Source: Rhodospirillales bacterium
Lineage (GTDB): Bacteria > Pseudomonadota > Alphaproteobacteria > Reyranellales > Reyranellaceae
Direction of reading: 5' to 3'
Assembly (NCBI GenBank): GCA_009377525.1
Contig: WHTW01000057.1
Coordinates: 1-42,214, forward strand
Length of the DNA stretch: 42,214 nt
Numbering within the stretch: position 1 is the stretch's first letter; each line of letters opens with the position of its first letter. Under the pieces are notes generated by a model. That model saw only the letters and a list, made by a program, of their open reading frames with translations. It did not search any database and was not told where the DNA came from. This document shows, one piece after another, positions 25,632 to 33,393 of this stretch. The position numbers and the translations under genes were made by a program.

Positions 25632-26912
25632 CGGTTGCCCAGACCCAACCCGGCTCGCGGTGGAGCCTGGAGGCTCTGTTCAAGAGGCTGGGACCGGGGG
25701 TCATCACCGGTGCGGCCGACGACGATCCCAGCGGCATCGCCACCTATTCGCAGGCGGGTGTCCGAGCGGGCTTCGGCCTGCTGTGGACCGTGGTGCTGAC
25801 CTGGCCGCTGATGGTGGCGGTGCAGTCGGTCAGCGCCCGCATCGGCCGCGTCACCGGCCGCGGTCTCGCCGGCAACATGGTGCAGGTCTCTCCGCGCAGC
25901 ATCGTCACGCTGTTGGTGCTGCTGCTGTTCGTGGCCAACACCATCAATCTCGGTGCCCGATCTCGCCGCCATGGGCGCCGCCGCCAAGCTGGTGCTGGGC
26001 GGCAGCGCGCGCCTGTACACGCTGGCCTTCGCCGTCTTCTCTCTGCTGGTGATCATGTTCCTGCCTTACCACCGCTATGTCGGGGTCCTGAAGTGGTTCA
26101 CCTTCTCGCTGCTGGCCTATGTCGGCGTGGTCTTCACCGCGAAGATCGACTGGCTGGCGGTGGCGTCCGGCGCCTTGGTGCCCAGGCTCGAGCTCTCGGG
26201 TGAGGCGCTGACGCTGGTCGTCGCGATTTTCGGCACCACCATCAGCCCCTATCTCTTCTTCTGGCAAAGCTCGCAGGAGGTCGAGGATGAGGAGGGCGAT
26301 CCCGAGGCGGGACCGCTGGTCGAGCACCCCGAGCAGGCTGACCGCGAGCTGAGCCGCATCGGCTGGGAGACCTGGGTCGGCATGGCGCTCTCCAACCTGA
26401 TCGCCTTTTTCATCATCCTGACCACGGCTGTCACGCTGCATGCCAACGGCCAGACCGACATCCAGACCGCCGAGCAGGCGGCCGAGGCTCTGCGGCCGAT
26501 CGCGGGCAACGCCGCGTTCTTCCTGTTCAGCCTCGGCCTGATCGGCACCGGCCTGCTGGCCGTGCCCGTGCTGGCGGGCTCGGTCGCCTATGCGGTAGGC
26601 GAGGCGCGCGGCTGGCACATCGGCCTGGAGCGGCCGCTCAACGAGGCGCGTCCGTTCTACGTCGTGATCGCGCTCGCCATCCTGCTGGGCGTCGGCCTGG
26701 GTTTCACGCCGCTCGATCCCATCAAGGCGCTGCTGTGGAGCGCGGTGGCCAACGGCGTCATCGTCGTGCCGATCATGGTCGCCATGATGATCATGGCGAG
26801 TCGGCGCAGCCTGATGGGCCGGTTCACGGCGTCGCGCTGGCAGCTCGTGCTGGGCTGGGCGGCGACGATGGTGATGACGGCGGCCGCGGTCGCGATGTTC
26901 GTGACAATGTAA
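25628..26912 (+). pseudogene. NRAMP-type divalent metal transporter with a frameshift
   Basis: The first part (25628 to about 25958) encodes residues 1-110, including GPGVITGAADDDPSGIATY, the metal-binding DPSG helix of the NRAMP family. At 25956-25958 a run of three C shifts the frame. Removing one C restores NTINLGADLAAMGAA, a family hallmark, and the open frame continues to 26912 (EVEDEEGDPEAG loop, then TM helices and SRRSLMGRF). In total about 427 residues would be made. The gene overlaps the phosphodiesterase stop. The frameshift could be a real mutation, a slippage site or a sequencing error. Related family members transport Mn2+, Mg2+ or other divalent ions; this metal is not determinable. 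Confidence 0.88.
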
Positions 26913-26932
26913 CTAGTCTTAGTATGCCGGCA

Positions 26933-26956
26933 GTGGTTGCGGGGCCCCGCAACCAC
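26933..26956 (+). terminator. Perfect GC-rich palindrome after the NRAMP gene
   Basis: GTGGTTGCGGGG and CCCCGCAACCAC form a 24-bp perfect palindrome 20 bases after the transporter stop. It is a probable transcript-end hairpin (10-bp stem with a GGCC loop) without a T-tract. Confidence 0.5.
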
Positions 26957-27075
26957 CCATTGCACGATCTCGTGCGACAAACTACGAGAGAGGCCGACTT
27001 TCGTCTCGCCACTGATTGTGAGGGCCTGCACTCAAAATGTGCCGCTGCTGTCGGCAATTCAGTTCTGAGGGAGCG

Positions 27076-28341
27076 ATGTCGATGCAAGAATACCGAACCC
27101 TTCAACGCGCCATTGCTATGGTCGTCCTCGCCGGCTTGTCCGGTTGGGCGCTTATGGCTTCAGCGGCGCCTCCCGGCGATCCGTCCCAAGGCGACGGTGG
27201 CGTCAGTGCCTTCTACTCTTGGACCGGCGATGTTCCTCGGCAGCCCGGTACCCTGCTGCGGCATGAGCCGTTGCCGGAGGGGTTGATGCTCGAGAACGCC
27301 TCCAGAGGCCTGCGAATTCTCTATTCTTCGACCGATGGGATTCGCGGCCAAGCGCCGGTATCAGCCTCTGGCGCGGTGTTCCTGCCCAAAGGTACGCCAC
27401 CGGCTGGCGGATGGCCGATCGTCGCTTGGGCACACGGCACGGTGGGGATTGCCGATGTATGCGCACCGTCGTGGGGAGGACGCTTGCAGCGCGACGCCAC
27501 CTATCTCAACGCCTGGCTCGGACAGGGCTATGCGATCGTCGCTACCGACTACCAGGGACTGGGGACGCCGGGTGGTCACCCCTATTTCGCAGCACGCCCC
27601 CACGCCTATAGTGTTCTCGACAGCGTGCGCGCTGCGCTGAAGGGACTGCCGGGTTTGGCAAATGCTGTCGTGGTGATCGGCCAGTCCCAAGGCGGCGCTG
27701 CCGCCTTCGCGGCAGCGGGCTACGCGCCGGAATATGCGCCCGATATCAATCTTCGCGGTACGGTCGCTACCGGTGTGCCGTCCTTCTCGACGGCACACCT
27801 TGCCAAGTTGGCCGACCGCTCAGGTGACACGGTCGATCTGGGCATAGCCTACACGATGCTGCTCATGCATTTGGCGCAACAGGTCGTACCGGAACTGGAC
27901 CCGGTGGAATATCTCACTGATAAGGCGCGTGCCATCTACGAGAGGGCGACAAAAGCCTGCCTCGGCGAGCTGTTCGAAGCGACCCGCGCCGCGGCGCTCA
28001 CGCGCAGTACCGTCTTCAAGAAGGACCCCTTGCCGTTCTTGTCACAAACCTATCAATACCTGACCTATCCGACGCTGGCACTGCGCCAGCCGACCTTCAT
28101 CGGCATCGGCGAGAAGGATCGCGACGTACCGTCGGCTATGCAGCTGGAGCTGGTCAAGGACAGCTGCGCGGGCGGCGCACCGGTCCAGGCGCATCTCTAT
28201 CCGGGACTCGGTCATAGCGGCGCCGTCAACGGATCGCTCCCCGACTCGTTGCCGTTCGTCAGACAGGTCATGGCAGGCGGGCCGGTCGCATCGAATTGCG
28301 CCGCGCAGCCCAGCCTGCCTGGAGCGGCAGCCAAGAACTAG
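27076..28341 (+). CDS. Exported lipase/esterase, secretory lipase-like
   Basis: The product has 421 residues. A signal peptide (hydrophobic residues 13-29, probable cut after MASA) precedes an alpha/beta hydrolase. It has an oxyanion strand IVAWAHGTVG, DYQGLGTPGGHPY, nucleophile GQSQGG with Ser204, an Asp in GEKDRDVP and His in GLGHSG. This order fits the secretory (Candida-type) lipase family that also occurs in bacteria, acting on esters in the periplasm or outside. GAGGGAG lies upstream; ATG 27082 is an equally good start. It is the first gene of the accessory segment between the two NRAMP sequences. Confidence 0.85.
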   Translation: MSMQEYRTLQRAIAMVVLAGLSGWALMASAAPPGDPSQGDGGVSAFYSWTGDVPRQPGTLLRHEPLPEGLMLENASRGLRILYSSTDGIRGQAPVSASGAVFLPKGTPPAGGWPIVAWAHGTVGIADVCAPSWGGRLQRDATYLNAWLGQGYAIVATDYQGLGTPGGHPYFAARPHAYSVLDSVRAALKGLPGLANAVVVIGQSQGGAAAFAAAGYAPEYAPDINLRGTVATGVPSFSTAHLAKLADRSGDTVDLGIAYTMLLMHLAQQVVPELDPVEYLTDKARAIYERATKACLGELFEATRAAALTRSTVFKKDPLPFLSQTYQYLTYPTLALRQPTFIGIGEKDRDVPSAMQLELVKDSCAGGAPVQAHLYPGLGHSGAVNGSLPDSLPFVRQVMAGGPVASNCAAQPSLPGAAAKN

Positions 28342-28576
28342 GGGCATCCAAGGCAGGAGAGCCCGCATGTCTGCTCTTGCTAAAGCGGCCCTTGGGACGG
28401 GCGAGAGGTTCAGCGCGAGATCGAGCGGCCCCGTGCATAGTCTTTGAGTTTTTTGAGATGCCCCCGCTCGCTCGCCATGACGCGCGACATCTCTTGCACT
28501 CCAGTTCCCTGACGCCCCCTGCTGCTGCTCGCCCATGAGAGCGGAAGAAACTACTATAGCGAGAGTCGAGAGGGGC
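28342..28576. other. Spacer with no gene
   Basis: Between lipase and serine hydrolase I see no coding frame with a ribosome site and no strong inverted repeat. CTACTATAG near 28551 could be part of a -10, but no matching -35 lies at the right distance. Confidence 0.4.
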
Positions 28577-29644
28577 ATGGACATGCTATCAAGACGTCGC
28601 ACTTTCGCCGCCGGCCTCGGTACGCTGGGGATCATTGCAGCCTGCAGCCGATTCGCGCTTGCCTCCCCGCCAGCTGCAGTGGGTCTCGTCAGGAACGACG
28701 ACGACTGGGTCACGGTTTCACCTGGCAGCCAAGGAATACCCGGCACGAACCTCGACAATCTGTTCGACGACGCCAGCTCGATCCAGAAGCTCCGCAGCAT
28801 TGTCGTGATTCGCAATGGATTCTTAATCGGCGAGCGCTATTACGGCGGGACGTCGATGTCTGATCTCAGGGCAATCCATTCCGTCACAAAAAGCGTCGGT
28901 TCGATGCTCGTCGGCCGTGCGATAGAGCTAGGCGCCATCAAGAGCGTTACCCAGACACTCGGCGACCTCTTTCCGGAAGCGGCGCGGAAATCGCCCGCCT
29001 CGCCGGTCAACAGTGTCTCTCTGGCCGAGATCCTCACTATGACCAGTGGGCTGGACAACGATATGGTCTCCTACTGGCAGAACCGGTCGATCCAGCGCGG
29101 AAATCCGCCGATGTGGGACTATAACGACGCCGCTGTTGGCCTGCTCTCCATAATATTTGCCGAGGCGGTCGGCATGCCGATCGAACAGTTCGCCAACCGT
29201 GAGCTTTTTGGGCCCCTAGGGATCAAAGACTTCGTTTGGCCGCACGATGCGGACGGGTATGTCCAGACGCACACGGGACTTCAGCTGCCACCCCGCGATC
29301 TCGCCAAGATCGCGTGGATCATGGCTGACAAGGGTCGTTGGCGCGGTCGCCAGGTCCTTTCTGCCAATTGGGTGGAGGAGAGCACTCGGAGTCATGTAGT
29401 ACCGAGATGGCGGCTCACACCCGTTACGGACATCGGCTACGGCTACCTGTGGTTCAACGGAAAGCTGAAGGGAACGGACGTTGCCTGGGGCTGGGGCTAC
29501 GGCGCTCAGTTCGCGATGGCGATACCTTCCCTTCGCCTCGCCATCGCGACCGCCGCGGACCGGCCTAACTTCGCAGATGATCTTCGAGAGCAGAACAGGG
29601 CAGTGATTCGCCTCGTCGCACAAGTCGTCGATCTAGTGACCTAG
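28577..29644 (+). CDS. Tat-exported serine hydrolase, beta-lactamase/class C fold
   Basis: The product has 355 residues. The N-terminus SRRRTFAAGL followed by a hydrophobic stretch to FALA is a twin-arginine signal. The mature domain has the S-x-x-K motif HSVTK (Ser102, Lys105), a Y-N-D at 182-184 in place of the Y-A/S-N of class C enzymes, and a late WGWGYGAQF strand. Such proteins are mostly esterases or peptidases, not true beta-lactamases. The start is ATG 28577 after GAGAGGGG; ATG 28583 is also possible. An in-frame ATG at 28535 lacks a site. Confidence 0.85.
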   Translation: MDMLSRRRTFAAGLGTLGIIAACSRFALASPPAAVGLVRNDDDWVTVSPGSQGIPGTNLDNLFDDASSIQKLRSIVVIRNGFLIGERYYGGTSMSDLRAIHSVTKSVGSMLVGRAIELGAIKSVTQTLGDLFPEAARKSPASPVNSVSLAEILTMTSGLDNDMVSYWQNRSIQRGNPPMWDYNDAAVGLLSIIFAEAVGMPIEQFANRELFGPLGIKDFVWPHDADGYVQTHTGLQLPPRDLAKIAWIMADKGRWRGRQVLSANWVEESTRSHVVPRWRLTPVTDIGYGYLWFNGKLKGTDVAWGWGYGAQFAMAIPSLRLAIATAADRPNFADDLREQNRAVIRLVAQVVDLVT

Positions 29645-29730
29645 GCTGCTCTTTACGCTGCATCAATGACTGAGGCCGCCCGACGCAAATCTCGTGAGCG
29701 ATCGTACAGGAAACTGAAGGACCAACGACG

Positions 29731-30486
29731 ATGCCAGACGACAGCATCCTCGCAGCGAACCTCGTCAGTCTTCATGCCGGCGAGGAATTCCTCCGTGAAA
29801 AAGCCCTCGACCTCATAAGCAGCGACGAAAATCTGCAACTGCACCTGAGCGTCGTCGAGGCCGCGATGGAACTTGCCGACGTGCTGCGCCAATTCCCTGC
29901 CGATGACGAGGACCTAAAGGTCATCCAGCTTCTCGGCATGCGCGCCTTCAACGCGTTCGGCGCCAGCCTGAAACTTGCGCTGTCCGGCTACAGCCAGAAC
30001 AGCGCGCTCATCATGCGCGACGTGCTGGAGACCGTCTTCCTCATCGACTACTTTGCCGGCAATCGCAGTCTGATCGAGCGCTGGCGCTTCGCGGACAAGA
30101 AAACGCGCAGGGATGAGTTCTCACCGGTTAAGGTCTGAGAGGCGCTTGATGCCCGCGACGGCTTCACCGAGAAGAAGCGCTTCGCGATTTACGAGCAGTT
30201 CTCCGAGCTCGCCGGACATCCTAATATGAAGTCGGCCTTCATGATGCGCCCGCAGCGCGACGGCGACGCGGTCATCGGCCCCTTCATGGAAGCCACAACG
30301 CTCGAAGCGGTGATCTCTGAAATGGGCCGTCTTGCGGTTCAGGTTGGCGAGCAGCTCAATCTCTTCTTTCCGGCCGACTGGGATAAGAGTCTTCAGAGCC
30401 GGCTCGCTTACGCCAAGCTCAAGCAGCGTTGGATGGCGACTTTCTATCCGCGCGCCGGAACGCCGGCCACAGACCCGGCGGCGTGA
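29731..30486 (+). pseudogene. Unrecognised cytosolic gene interrupted by an in-frame TGA
   Basis: An open frame of 135 codons ends at TGA 30136-30138. The same frame then continues without a stop for 115 more codons (to 30486), beginning EALDARDGFTEKKRF. Reading the TGA as CGA (Arg) would give one 251-residue protein. The first half is helical, with FNAFGASLKLALSGYSQNS and a VLETVFLIDYFAGN segment; the second half has a FMMRPQRDGDAVIGPF strand. I do not recognise the family. A single C-to-T change explains the break; selenocysteine is unlikely because no SECIS-like hairpin follows. AAGGA precedes the ATG. Confidence 0.75.
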
Positions 30487-30639
30487 GCCTTACCTTCAGG
30501 CGCTCCCTGTGACGCGCTCGGCTTACCGTCTCGCCTGGCCTCAAAGCCAATACTTCGCAACCATCTTTAGTAACGGCAACGACATGTTCCCAAAACAACG
30601 CCAGCGCATCGTCTTTGGTTCGTACGGAGCGCAAATCAG

Positions 30640-30989
30640 TGGGCATGCTGGCGGGCTCGGTCGCCTATGCCGTGGGCGAGGCACGCGGCTGGCGCATCGG
30701 CCTGGAACGGCCGCTCAACGAGGCGCGGCCGTTCTATGTCGTGATCGCCCTCGCCATCCTGCTGGGTGTCGGCCTGGGCTTCACGGCGCTCGATCCCATC
30801 AAGGCGCTGCTCTGGAGCGCGGTGGTCAATGGCGTCATCGTGGTGCCGATCATGGTCGCCATGATGATCATGGCGAGTCGGCGCAGCCTGATGGGCCGGT
30901 TCACGGCGTCGCGCTGGCAGGTCGTGCTGGGCTGGGCGGTGACCGCCGTGATGGCTGCGGCCGCCGTCGCAATGTTCGTGACGATGTAA
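30640..30989 (+). pseudogene. 3' fragment of a second NRAMP-type transporter gene
   Basis: This stretch encodes about 115 residues (LAGSVAYAVGEARGW onward) that match the C-terminus of the gene at 25628-26912, both ending in AMFVTM. The two DNA copies are collinear over about 345 bases with roughly 30 differences, most of them at third codon positions. Purifying selection therefore acted on a full-length paralog before truncation. The match begins abruptly near 30641, and no start or ribosome site serves it. The repeat element starts 4 bases after its stop. Confidence 0.88.
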
Positions 30990-31189
30990 CTGGTAGCTCG
31001 CCACAGAGGTTTTGACGGTTGATATCGACCTCGATCCGATAAGGGTGACAGCACTGCTTGCAGGGCGATCGAGCGGCTCAAGATATGGTATGGATGGCGC
31101 GTTGGCTCCCAGGTATGGCCCATTCTTGAGCGCCAAAAGTCGCAATAAAAGAACCCGGCCTCGCCGCGGCGTCGACTGCACTATAGTTA

Positions 31190-31218
31190 TTGACATACAC
31201 GGCGGTTCTAGATAGAGT
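31190..31218 (+). promoter_or_regulatory. sigma70 promoter in repeat copy A
   Basis: TTGACA (31190-31195), 17 bp, and TAGAGT (31213-31218). Both hexamers and the spacing are identical to those of copy B, while about half of the spacer bases differ. An ACTATAGT palindrome lies just upstream in both copies. The predicted start is near 31225, at the front of the invariant 30-base block. Confidence 0.8.
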
Positions 31219-31224
31219 CCAGGC

Positions 31225-31475
31225 GTCTGTCGCTCTATGCATCGTTTATCCGGCCGTGTACCAGACCGCTCCCGCCCCGGAGCCGGTCATCCCGCCCGGC
31301 TGCGCCGCGCCGGGCGGGGTGGGCGCCACGGCCAACGAGGTCGAGGAGGACCTTCGCGGAAAACCAATAGTGCATGCACCGCCAGGCAAGGCCCGAGAGG
31401 TGCTGCACGCGCCCCGGCGATGCGTGTTGCAGGAGGCACAACCCGCCCAGCCGAGCGATTCCAGCTGGGCGGGTG
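31225..31475 (+). ncRNA. Candidate structured RNA, copy A
   Basis: Downstream of the promoter lies an invariant 5' segment. Hairpin 1 (GACCG-CTCC, 6-base loop, GGAG-C-CGGTC, with a bulged C; 31264-31288) and hairpin 2 (12 bp with an 8-base loop; 31289-31300 with 31309-31320) follow. Hairpin 2 differs from copy B at two base pairs on both sides (C-G to G-C, C-G to T-A) and by one wobble, so pairing is kept. The loop of hairpin 1 differs by one base in length, which would shift any reading frame. A terminator-like stem CCCGCCCAGC/GCTGGGCGGG lies at 31442-31473, giving a transcript of about 250 nt. The family is unknown to me. Confidence 0.7.
31442..31473 (+). terminator. Hairpin at the 3' end of copy A
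   Basis: CCCGCCCAGC, a 12-base loop, and GCTGGGCGGG pair perfectly over 10 bp. The stem is followed by TGTGCTTGCTC, which is only mildly T-rich. It is a candidate end of the copy A transcript. Confidence 0.5.
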
Positions 31476-31482
31476 TGCTTGC

Positions 31483-31690
31483 TCATGTGACCGACGTTGA
31501 TGACGACCACTCAATCAAGGCTGAGCAGGACGAACAGCAGTTGGCCGCCATAGCCGAGGCCGGCAGTCCATTTGAGCTCTGCGCCGTTGTGGAAGGGACG
31601 GCCGAGCCACCATTGATAGCCGTAGAAGTAGAGGCCGTCGCCGTGATGGGCCGCCATCACCATGCGCGACTCGTTGTTGGCGGATCGGCA
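31483..31690 (-). pseudogene. C-terminal remnant of a beta-lactamase-fold serine hydrolase
   Basis: Reading from about 31690, the minus strand encodes SANNESRMVMAA, then YGYQWWLGRPF, ELKWTAGLGYGGQLLFV, a TGA stop, and VVVINVGH. This is the C-terminal sheet of class C-type serine hydrolases (YGYQWWLGR...GYGGQ-LFV...LDLVVV), with the TGA in place of the usual Leu codon. The N-terminal catalytic part is missing. It is not a piece of the gene at 28577-29644, whose matching region reads GYGYLWFNG. Confidence 0.72.
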
Positions 31691-31763
31691 TGAGAGACTT
31701 TGCCATGCAGGCATAGCTTACGTCGTGCGCGAAAGGCAGTAAGGGCGTGTTAGCGTTTTTCCC

Positions 31764-32429
31764 ATGAAGCTCTATTCCGGACCGCTCAGCATGTTCGGCG
31801 CCAAGGCCGAGATTGCAGCCCATGAGAAGGGGCTCGACTTCGAGCTCATCATGGTGCCCTTCGAGATGAAGACGCTCTATCAGCCTAAGCATCCCGAGGT
31901 GCTGCGCATCAATCCCAAGCGCCAGGTGCCGGTGCTGATCGACGGCGATCTGGAGATCTTCGATTCTACGCAGATCTTCGAGTACTTCGAGACCATCAAG
32001 CCCGTGCCCGCGTTATGGCCGGCCGAGCCCAAAGCGCGCGCCCGCGCCCGCCTGCTCGAGCACAAGTCGGACGAGGTCTACTTCCCGCCCATCGTCCGCC
32101 TGATGGGCCTACAGGCCACGCCTGACGATCCCGCCGCCGTCGAGGCACGCGCGGCAGCGCTCGCCTTCTATGACGATATGGAGAGGGCCATGGGCGACAA
32201 GGAATGGCTGGCCGGCAGCTACTCCTATGCCGACATCGCCTTCTACATGGCGCAGATCTTCGGCGATCGCATGGGTGCGCCCATGACCGACGCCCATCCC
32301 AAGCTGCAGGCCTGGCGCGACCGCATGAGCGCACGCCCGGCGGTGCGCAAGGTGGCAGGCGCGATGGGACGGTACCTGCTGAGCCAAGGCCGCAAGCTGC
32401 CGGTCTTCCTCGCCAAGCTGGCCGCATAG
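31764..32429 (+). CDS. Glutathione S-transferase family protein
   Basis: The product has 221 residues. An N-terminal thioredoxin-like domain (MKLYSGPLSMFGAKAEIAAHEKG; NPKRQVPVLIDGDLEIFDSTQIFEYFE) contains the cis-Pro in QVPVL and the glutathione-binding DS/T motif. It is followed by an all-helical C-terminal domain with WLAGSYSYADIAFYM. It would conjugate or reduce substrates with glutathione in the cytoplasm. The next gene starts 3 bases after its stop, so the two share an mRNA. Confidence 0.92.
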   Translation: MKLYSGPLSMFGAKAEIAAHEKGLDFELIMVPFEMKTLYQPKHPEVLRINPKRQVPVLIDGDLEIFDSTQIFEYFETIKPVPALWPAEPKARARARLLEHKSDEVYFPPIVRLMGLQATPDDPAAVEARAAALAFYDDMERAMGDKEWLAGSYSYADIAFYMAQIFGDRMGAPMTDAHPKLQAWRDRMSARPAVRKVAGAMGRYLLSQGRKLPVFLAKLAA

Positions 32430-32432
32430 ACC

Positions 32433-33029
32433 ATGGCCAGGATCCTGTTCCTGCCGGGCGCCGGCGCTTCGCCGGATTTCTGGAAGCCGGTCGGCGCGCT
32501 GCTGCCGGCCGATTGGCCGAAGGAATATTTCGGCTGGCCCGGTCTCGGCGATCAGCCGCACGACGCTGCAATCGAGGGCATCGACGATCTGGTGCGCATG
32601 GTGGCCGCCAAGATGGACGGTCCGGTCGACTTGGTGGCGCAGTCCATGGGCGGCGTCATCGCCGCGCGGCTGGCGATCGAGCAACCACAGAACGTGCGCC
32701 GGTTGGTGCTGACCGTGACCTCGGCAGGCATCGACATGGCGGGATTGGGCGCATCGGACTGGCGTGAGAGCTATCGCAAGTCTTTTCCGCGCGCCATGTC
32801 CTGGATCACCGAGCCACGGGCGGCGGCCCTGCTGCCGGTCGAGGAGATCGCCGCGCCGACGCTGCTGCTGTGGGGCGACAGCGACCCGATCAGTCCGGTC
32901 GCTGTCGGTCGCCACCTCCAGTCGCGTCTGATGAATGCCCGCCTGCACATCATCGCAGGTGGCGACCATGACCTGGCGCGCACGCACGCGGCGGAAGTGG
33001 CGCCGCTGATTGCCCGGCATCTTGCGTAG
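32433..33029 (+). CDS. Small alpha/beta hydrolase
   Basis: The product has 198 residues, short for the fold and lacking most of a lid domain. It has the oxyanion strand FLPGAGASPDFW, nucleophile AQSMGG with Ser71, acid Asp in WGDSDPISP and catalytic His in GGDHDLARTHA. Cytoplasmic esterase or carbon-carbon hydrolase activity is likely; the substrate is unknown. It is translated with the glutathione transferase. Its TAG stop (33027-33029) is followed 3 bases later by the repeat element, copy B. Confidence 0.88.
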   Translation: MARILFLPGAGASPDFWKPVGALLPADWPKEYFGWPGLGDQPHDAAIEGIDDLVRMVAAKMDGPVDLVAQSMGGVIAARLAIEQPQNVRRLVLTVTSAGIDMAGLGASDWRESYRKSFPRAMSWITEPRAAALLPVEEIAAPTLLLWGDSDPISPVAVGRHLQSRLMNARLHIIAGGDHDLARTHAAEVAPLIARHLA

Positions 33030-33234
33030 TGGTTCGTCACAGAGGTTTTGACGGTTGATCGAGCTCGATCCGATCCGGTGACAGCATTGCCTGCACGTCG
33101 GCCGAGCGGCGCAAGTGGTGGTATGAAGGCGGCGGCGGCCCCCAGATATGGCCCCTCCTGGAGCGCCAAAAGTCGCAATAAAAGAACCCGGCAGCGCCGG
33201 CGGGTCGCTGCGATGTCGACGTGAACTATAGTTA

Positions 33235-33263
33235 TTGACAAGCACGGTGGTCTTCATTAGAGT
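33235..33263 (+). promoter_or_regulatory. sigma70 promoter in repeat copy B
   Basis: TTGACA (33235-33240), 17 bp, TAGAGT (33258-33263), with AACTATAGTT, a 10-base palindrome, immediately upstream. Hexamers and spacing equal those of copy A. The predicted start is near 33270. Confidence 0.8.
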
Positions 33264-33269
33264 GCGAGC

Positions 33270-33393
33270 GTCTGTCGCTCTATGCATCGTTTATCCGACC
33301 CTGTGCCGGACCGCTCCTGCCGGGAGCCGGTCATGCCGTCCGGCTGCGTTCAGCCGGACGGCATGGGCTCCACGGCCAACGACGTCGAGGAGG
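33270..33393 (+). ncRNA. Candidate structured RNA, copy B (conserved part)
   Basis: The invariant 30-base block (33268-33297) is followed by hairpin 1 (GACCG-CTCC, TGCCG loop, GGAG-C-CGGTC, same bulged C). Hairpin 2 is a perfect 12-bp stem (33333-33344 with 33353-33364; 8-base loop starting TGCG as in copy A). The conserved block to GAGGAGGA follows. The 3' end is not clear because of the copy-specific insert; a transcript could run to the right terminal repeat, about 430 nt in all. Confidence 0.68.

Larger units (their letters stand above)
30994..31475 (+). repeat. Non-coding repeat element, copy A
   Basis: The copy begins with CACAGAGGTTTTGACGGTTG (31001-31021 region) and aligns with copy B for most of its length. 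Shared parts are GGTGACAGCA, a 32-base identical block (31128-31159), ACTATAGTTATTGACA, an identical 30-base block (31223-31252), two hairpins, CACGGCCAACGA.GTCGAGGAGGA, and AGTGCATGCACC (31369-31380). No copy of the terminal motif is found at the right end. The copy fades near the hairpin at 31442-31473, where a beta-lactamase-fold remnant begins. It lacks the ~200-base insert of copy B. Confidence 0.85.

Noticed and set aside
30136..30138. TGA as selenocysteine codon
   Set aside because: No SECIS-like hairpin directly after it and no selenoprotein context; a CGA-to-TGA change is simpler.
31362..31376. Small ORF starting after the GAGGAGGA block of the RNA element
   Set aside because: No start codon lies at a suitable distance in either copy, and the downstream sequence is not conserved.
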